Assembly (NCBI GenBank): GCA_026712885.1
Contig: JAPOPO010000538.1
Location: 1-18,907, forward strand
Source: Rhodospirillales bacterium
GTDB taxonomy: Bacteria; Pseudomonadota; Alphaproteobacteria; UBA828
Direction of reading: 5' to 3'
DNA: 18,907 nucleotides
A program made the translations under genes and the position numbers. Below, in pieces: positions 15,023 to 18,907 of this stretch (positions are counted from its first letter, which is position 1; each line of letters starts with the position of its first letter). The notes below the pieces were generated by a model, which saw only the letters and a program-made list of their open reading frames with translations, searched no databases and was not told the DNA's origin.

Positions 15023-15469
15023 TCTTCCCCCGAAAGCCTGTTGCCGCTCCCGTGGGCCGCGAGTCCAGCGCGCGGCGGGCACCGGTAGAGCGACAACAGA
15101 AACTGGATCCTCGCTCGTGGCACGATACTCTATTTCGCGTTCTAGCCATATCGGATAGGCTTTCGAATCGCTGCGGCCAGAGGCACCGCGGCAGGGGCCG
15201 GGACGACCAGTGGACCGATCCGTTGATCTCTCTCCGGCCACGTCAAATCGAGTTGGCGCGATGATTTACGCGACGATCATCGATAACCGACGCGCTGCGG
15301 CCATGGGTTTTCGCCGAGCCTCCATGGCGAACTCCGCCTCGGCGCGGACAAGGTGATGCGCGGGCGCGCCCGAGCCTCTCCACTCCATCCGGGAGGTAGC
15401 CAGGCGCGGCGGCCCCCCTATCGCTTCTTCGATCCCCGAGCCGGCCGCATGGCGCCCGCCACCGGGCGC
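15023..15469. other. Divergent intergenic region with a 7-bp inverted repeat
   Basis: Between the start of the minus-strand binding protein and the fusion gene there are 447 nt without a supported gene; short open frames here have no family features. It must hold both promoters, but I find no convincing -35/-10 pair. The clearest structure is CGATGAT (15259-15265), 10 nt, ATCATCG (15276-15282), an inverted repeat of operator size. The fusion frame is open from GTG 15353, so part of this stretch could be translated if that start were used. Confidence 0.45.
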
Positions 15470-17071
15470 ATGAGGCGGCGTCTGCGGTCTTGGCGCCTGC
15501 TTCTCGCGGCCTTGCTCACCGCCTGGGCAGGCTTGGCTTCCCCGGCGCTCGCCGACCGGCTGCAGGAGATTCAGGACCGCGGCCACGTCATCGTCGGCGT
15601 CAAGGAGGACTACGCGCCCTTCGGCTTCCGCGATGCCGAGGGCACGCTCGTGGGCTACGACGTCGACGTGGCGCGCGGCTTCGCAGAGGCCATCGGGGTG
15701 GACGTGGAGCTGGTGCCGGTGACTAGCGCCAACCGCTTGCAGAAGGTTGGGCGGGGCGAGATCGACATCGTCGCCGCCACCATGGGCGATACCCGCAGCC
15801 GCCGCGAACTGGTCACCATGATCGAGCCGCAGTACTACGGCGACGGGGCCAACGTGCTGCTGCGGGACAGCGCCAAGATCGGCACCTGGGCGGATTTGCG
15901 CGGCCATACGGTCTGCGGCCTTCAGGGCTCGTTGTGGAACCGGCTCGCGAAGCAGCGGCTGCTGCTCGACGTGACCGCGTTCAACAGCACCCGCGAAGCC
16001 AGCCAGGCTCTCCGCAACGGGCATTGCGTCGGCTGGATCTACGACGAGGTCCTCCTTCTTCACGAAATCGAGACCGGCGACTGGGAGGGTTATTCCGTCT
16101 CGCTGCCGACGCGCTTCGTGCTGCCCTGGGCCGTCGCCATCGCCAAGGAGGAAGGTGGCGGTTCGCTCGATCAGCTAATGGGCGACACGTTGGCGCAGTG
16201 GCATCGCGACGGCTTCCTGCAGTCGCTGGAAGAGAAGTGGGGCCTGCCGCCGTCTCCGTTCCTGCGGGACGCGCGCACCACCTGGCAGGAGGTCGACGAG
16301 GGTGGCGAGCTGAAATGCCAACGCAACGAGCAGGGCCAGTGGCCACTGGAATGCCGCGAGGTCGCTCTCGTCACGGGCAGCGGCATCGGCGGCCTCTCGG
16401 GCTTCTCGCTGACAATCATGGAGGTGACGGGACTCGACATCAGCATCCTGTACGACCCGCTCGACCGAGACGTATTCCTCTATGGCTTGGGCCTGACGGC
16501 GCTGCTGTCTCTGATCACGGTGGTCGGCAGCGTCGTCCTCGGCGTGCTGTTCGGTTGGCTGATGCACCGGCGGGTGCCGGGAGTGAGCCACTTCCTGCGG
16601 GCGTTCAGCGAGTTCATGCGCATGACGCCCCCGCTGCTCCAGCTCTACATCGTGTTCTTCGGCCTGGGCGGCGTGCTGCTGGCTCTGGGCTTCACCCTCG
16701 ATGCGTTCCTGGTCGCCGCTGTGGTGCTGTCGCTCTACGCGGCATCGAGCAATGCGATCGCGTTCTCGCTGGCCGCAGATGTTGCTGCCGCGGGCGGACG
16801 CAAGCTCCGCTTTACGCCGCGGGATGTGCAGCGGGCGTTGGTGCTCTGCTACGCCGCGGTGATGGGCAATTCCGCCAACATCGTGAAAGCCACCGGGATG
16901 GCCAGCACGCTCGCCCTGCCTGAGCTGGTCCACGCCAGCACGTCGATCGTGGCCGAGAAGGGCAACGCCGACGTGATGATGAACCTGCTTCTGATCTGTT
17001 ACTTCGTCCTGGTCATCATCACGGTCCAGCTCTTCCGGCGGTTCGAGCGGGGCAGGGCCGTCGCGCGATGA
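15470..17071 (+). CDS. Fused solute-binding protein and HisM-type permease
   Basis: Single polypeptide of 533 residues. A signal or anchor segment (1-28, ending ASPALA) is followed by a family-3 binding domain (about 30-262) with GVKEDYAPFGF, GYDVDVARGFAEAIG and GEIDIVAATMGDT. A linker (about 265-330) holds Cys283 and Cys295, possibly a disulphide. The permease has membrane segments near 336-364, 390-410, 411-436 and 503-520, with MRMTPPLLQLYIVFFG typical of HisM/GlnP. The stretch where the EAA coupling loop should lie (about 432-465) is about nine residues shorter than in HisM-type permeases and has no EAA-x3-G or LP motif. The start is uncertain: 15470 gives a clean signal peptide, while 15353 (GTG) and 15449 are also open. 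The next permease overlaps by 4 nt (ATGA). Confidence 0.85.
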   Translation: MRRRLRSWRLLLAALLTAWAGLASPALADRLQEIQDRGHVIVGVKEDYAPFGFRDAEGTLVGYDVDVARGFAEAIGVDVELVPVTSANRLQKVGRGEIDIVAATMGDTRSRRELVTMIEPQYYGDGANVLLRDSAKIGTWADLRGHTVCGLQGSLWNRLAKQRLLLDVTAFNSTREASQALRNGHCVGWIYDEVLLLHEIETGDWEGYSVSLPTRFVLPWAVAIAKEEGGGSLDQLMGDTLAQWHRDGFLQSLEEKWGLPPSPFLRDARTTWQEVDEGGELKCQRNEQGQWPLECREVALVTGSGIGGLSGFSLTIMEVTGLDISILYDPLDRDVFLYGLGLTALLSLITVVGSVVLGVLFGWLMHRRVPGVSHFLRAFSEFMRMTPPLLQLYIVFFGLGGVLLALGFTLDAFLVAAVVLSLYAASSNAIAFSLAADVAAAGGRKLRFTPRDVQRALVLCYAAVMGNSANIVKATGMASTLALPELVHASTSIVAEKGNADVMMNLLLICYFVLVIITVQLFRRFERGRAVAR

Positions 17072-17745
17072 CCGCGCAGGAGATTGTCGACGTTCTGTGG
17101 GCCTGGTCGCCCTACCTGGCGGAGGGGTTTGGCTGGAATATCATCGTCTCCCTGCTCGCCATGGCCGTCGGTACCGTCGTCGGTATGCTGCTGGCCCTGC
17201 TGCGGGGTGGCTCCCACTGGAGCGTGAGGCACAGCGGAGGCGCGGTGACGACGCTCGCGCGCAATGCGCCGACCTTCGTCATGCTGTTCTACCTCGCCTA
17301 CATCATCCCCACCGAGTTCACGCTCTTCGGCGCCGCCGCGACCTTTCCGGCCTGGATCAAGGCGGCGCTGGCGCTGGGCATCGCCGTCGCCGGCTACGTG
17401 TCGGACAACGCGCTCGCCGCCATACGGCACTTGCGTCGCCACGAGATGGCGGAAGCGTTGCTGTTCGTTCCGGCGTGGACCAGCTACTTTCTGATCATCG
17501 TCATGGCCTCCAGCACCGCCTCGGTGATCGGCGTGCCGGAGCTCGTGCGTCGGGCGGATACGGTGATCGGCGCGGTCGATGAGGTGGGGCTCGCGCTCTG
17601 GGTCTATCTTTGGGCTATGATCTGGTTCCTCGGGTTCAGCCTTATTTTGACGTTTGGCATGAATTGGCTCAGCAGGCACATCAAGCGGCGCGTCCATCGG
17701 CCGCTGGAGGAGGCCACCGACCTTACCGGCGGCCCGCTGCCGTGA
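17068..17745 (+). CDS. HisM/GlnP-like permease subunit with degenerate EAA loop
   Basis: Inner-membrane protein of 225 residues with about five hydrophobic segments. ARNAPTFVMLFYLAYIIP matches the RGTPLL-type helix of amino-acid permeases, and SSTASVIGVPELVRRA matches the conserved end of HisM. Between them, where a 20-residue EAA loop is expected, the sequence is only HLRRHEMAEALLFVPAW and lacks the EAA-x3-G-x9-I-x-LP pattern; the segment is about 19 residues shorter than usual by eye. It would pair with the fused permease. Its stop at 17743-17745 precedes the sensor gene by 55 nt. Without an EAA loop, coupling to a standard ATPase is doubtful. Confidence 0.85.
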   Translation: MTAQEIVDVLWAWSPYLAEGFGWNIIVSLLAMAVGTVVGMLLALLRGGSHWSVRHSGGAVTTLARNAPTFVMLFYLAYIIPTEFTLFGAAATFPAWIKAALALGIAVAGYVSDNALAAIRHLRRHEMAEALLFVPAWTSYFLIIVMASSTASVIGVPELVRRADTVIGAVDEVGLALWVYLWAMIWFLGFSLILTFGMNWLSRHIKRRVHRPLEEATDLTGGPLP

Positions 17746-17800
17746 GCACGCCCCGCGCCGGGCGTGGGCTTCGGCCGTACGCCGCAGCGGGATATCGCCG

Positions 17801-18907
17801 TTGACCCTCTCCAGACGACTGATCATCACTGTCGCGGCGTCCGTCGGCGTGGCGATCGGCGGTGTCGCGCTGGCGATGGGATTCCTCGCGCGCGACGCGC
17901 TGATCGAGCAGGCCGAAGACCAGGCGTTGCTTGTCGCCGGGCTCATCGCGAGCGAAGCCAACCGGGCGGAGCACACCGCCGACGAAATCGACCGCATGAT
18001 CGTCAGGCAGATGGAAGCGCAGGCTCTGGCCATCGCTCGTCATCTTGACGATCACTCACATGAGGCGGAGAGCCGGGATACCCTCGGCACTTATTTCGCC
18101 AAGTTGACGGCGGACAGCGCCGTCGACGACATCTGGCTGCTGGACGAAAGGGGTCGGCCGCTGGTGCGCGCTGTCGGCGGCCTCAGCGAGAGCGGTGCGC
18201 TGGATCTGGCGTCCGCCGGAATCGATCCTCGTGCCGTGGAGGCGCTGGTATCGGGTCGACGTTTCTCCGTCGCCTTTCAGTCGGTCCCGCCAATGGGGTG
18301 GGAAAAGCCGATCAGGTACGTCGGCGTTCGCGCCGGCACACGAGAGACCGTGCTGGTCGGCACGCTGGCATCCGAGACTGGCGGTCCCGGCGATGTCATC
18401 GGCATCGGGGCGGCGCTGGACTCACTGGCCGGGCGCGAGGCTATTCGCTCGATCTGGGTGGTCAACGACCTTCTCCACCTGATCGGCATGGCTACCTTTG
18501 AGGACAGAGCCAGTTCCGCGGCCGACGCGGCGCTGTCTTCGGACGACCAGGATCTCGCCACACGCGTTCTCGGCGTCGACGGCGCTGAATCGTTTCTCGG
18601 CGAAAACGCTCTCCATGTGGCGGCGCCGATTCTCGATCGCGGCGGCGTCGCCACGGGCGCCGCGGTGATCCACATGCAGCGGGACCATCTGGATCGGCTG
18701 TTTGAGGACCACATCAAGTATGGCCTGATCGTAGCCGCAGCAGCCTTCGCCATCGGCTCCATCATCGCAGCAGTCTCCGCGCGCCGCATCGTGCAGCCGG
18801 TCACGGCGTTGACCACGGCCGCAGCGGAGGTGGACACCGACACGCTAAGTTTCGCCCCGGAAACGCTGGACTCCGTCGCCGTCAGGCGGGACGAGCTCGG
18901 CACACTA
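17801..18907 (+). CDS. Membrane sensor with large extracytoplasmic domain and HAMP (3' end beyond window)
   Basis: The frame runs open from TTG 17801 to the window end (369 codons) and is incomplete. TM1 is at about 7-31, then about 275 extracytoplasmic residues, TM2 at about 307-328, and a HAMP start (RRIVQPVTALT, RRDELGTL) from about 329. The outer domain reads like a double CACHE sensor: DDIWLLDERGRPLV near 108-121 and a second, weaker WVVNDLLHLIG unit. The output domain is not in the window; a histidine kinase, SpoIIE/PP2C phosphatase, diguanylate cyclase or methyl-accepting protein would each fit. No ATG or GTG in frame gives a complete TM1, so TTG is the best start. A GTG overlapping the permease stop at 17742 is in another frame and stops after 20 codons. 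The gene is probably co-transcribed with the two permeases. Confidence 0.8.
   Translation, partial: MTLSRRLIITVAASVGVAIGGVALAMGFLARDALIEQAEDQALLVAGLIASEANRAEHTADEIDRMIVRQMEAQALAIARHLDDHSHEAESRDTLGTYFAKLTADSAVDDIWLLDERGRPLVRAVGGLSESGALDLASAGIDPRAVEALVSGRRFSVAFQSVPPMGWEKPIRYVGVRAGTRETVLVGTLASETGGPGDVIGIGAALDSLAGREAIRSIWVVNDLLHLIGMATFEDRASSAADAALSSDDQDLATRVLGVDGAESFLGENALHVAAPILDRGGVATGAAVIHMQRDHLDRLFEDHIKYGLIVAAAAFAIGSIIAAVSARRIVQPVTALTTAAAEVDTDTLSFAPETLDSVAVRRDELGTL

Noticed and set aside
15052..15264. Small plus-strand frame (70 codons) in the divergent gap
   Set aside because: No ribosome site, no motif, Arg-rich shadow composition, and it overlaps the likely promoter region of the minus-strand gene.
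17742..17804. GTG overlapping the permease stop (GTGA) as a start for the sensor gene
   Set aside because: That frame stops at TGA after 20 codons, and the sensor frame is different.

Overview
The window is GC-rich DNA from what is very probably an alphaproteobacterium, perhaps of the Rhodospirillales/Kiloniellales type. Three things point there: a GAAC-N7-GAAC LexA box upstream of lexA, the lexA-comEC-gltX gene order, and a zur-znuC-znuB block. Almost all of it is coding. No rRNA, tRNA, CRISPR array, insertion sequence or phage gene was seen.

Layout. 1-5353 is a conserved core: the tail of an unidentified gene, nth (endonuclease III, minus), lexA (plus) with its self-regulated promoter, comEC (minus) and gltX (plus). 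5416-7804 is a two-gene hydrolase unit (plus): a CodA-like amidohydrolase followed by a ring-opening amidohydrolase of the cyanuric acid hydrolase/barbiturase family. Together they look like a route for deaminating and then opening a pyrimidine- or triazine-type ring. 7819-10102 is a tightly coupled three-gene operon (minus): SDR dehydrogenase, SAM hydrolase (DUF62) and pentapeptide-repeat protein, each overlapping the next by 4 nt. A DAO-family flavoprotein (10235-11359, plus) is divergent from it.

11351-13923 is the zinc block (minus): zur, znuC, znuB and then hisI, a zinc-dependent enzyme of histidine synthesis. znuC carries an in-frame amber codon just before its Walker A motif, and no znuA is present in the window. 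A candidate Zur operator lies 50 bp upstream of zur.

14078-18907 is the least ordinary part. A stand-alone family-3 solute-binding protein (minus) faces an operon (plus) made of a solute-binding/permease fusion, a second permease, and a membrane sensor with a large extracytoplasmic domain and a HAMP domain, cut by the window edge. Both permeases keep the HisM-like transmembrane end but lack a recognisable EAA coupling loop, and no ABC ATPase is visible. I read this as a possible permease-derived sensory system rather than an ordinary importer. It is the most interesting locus here.
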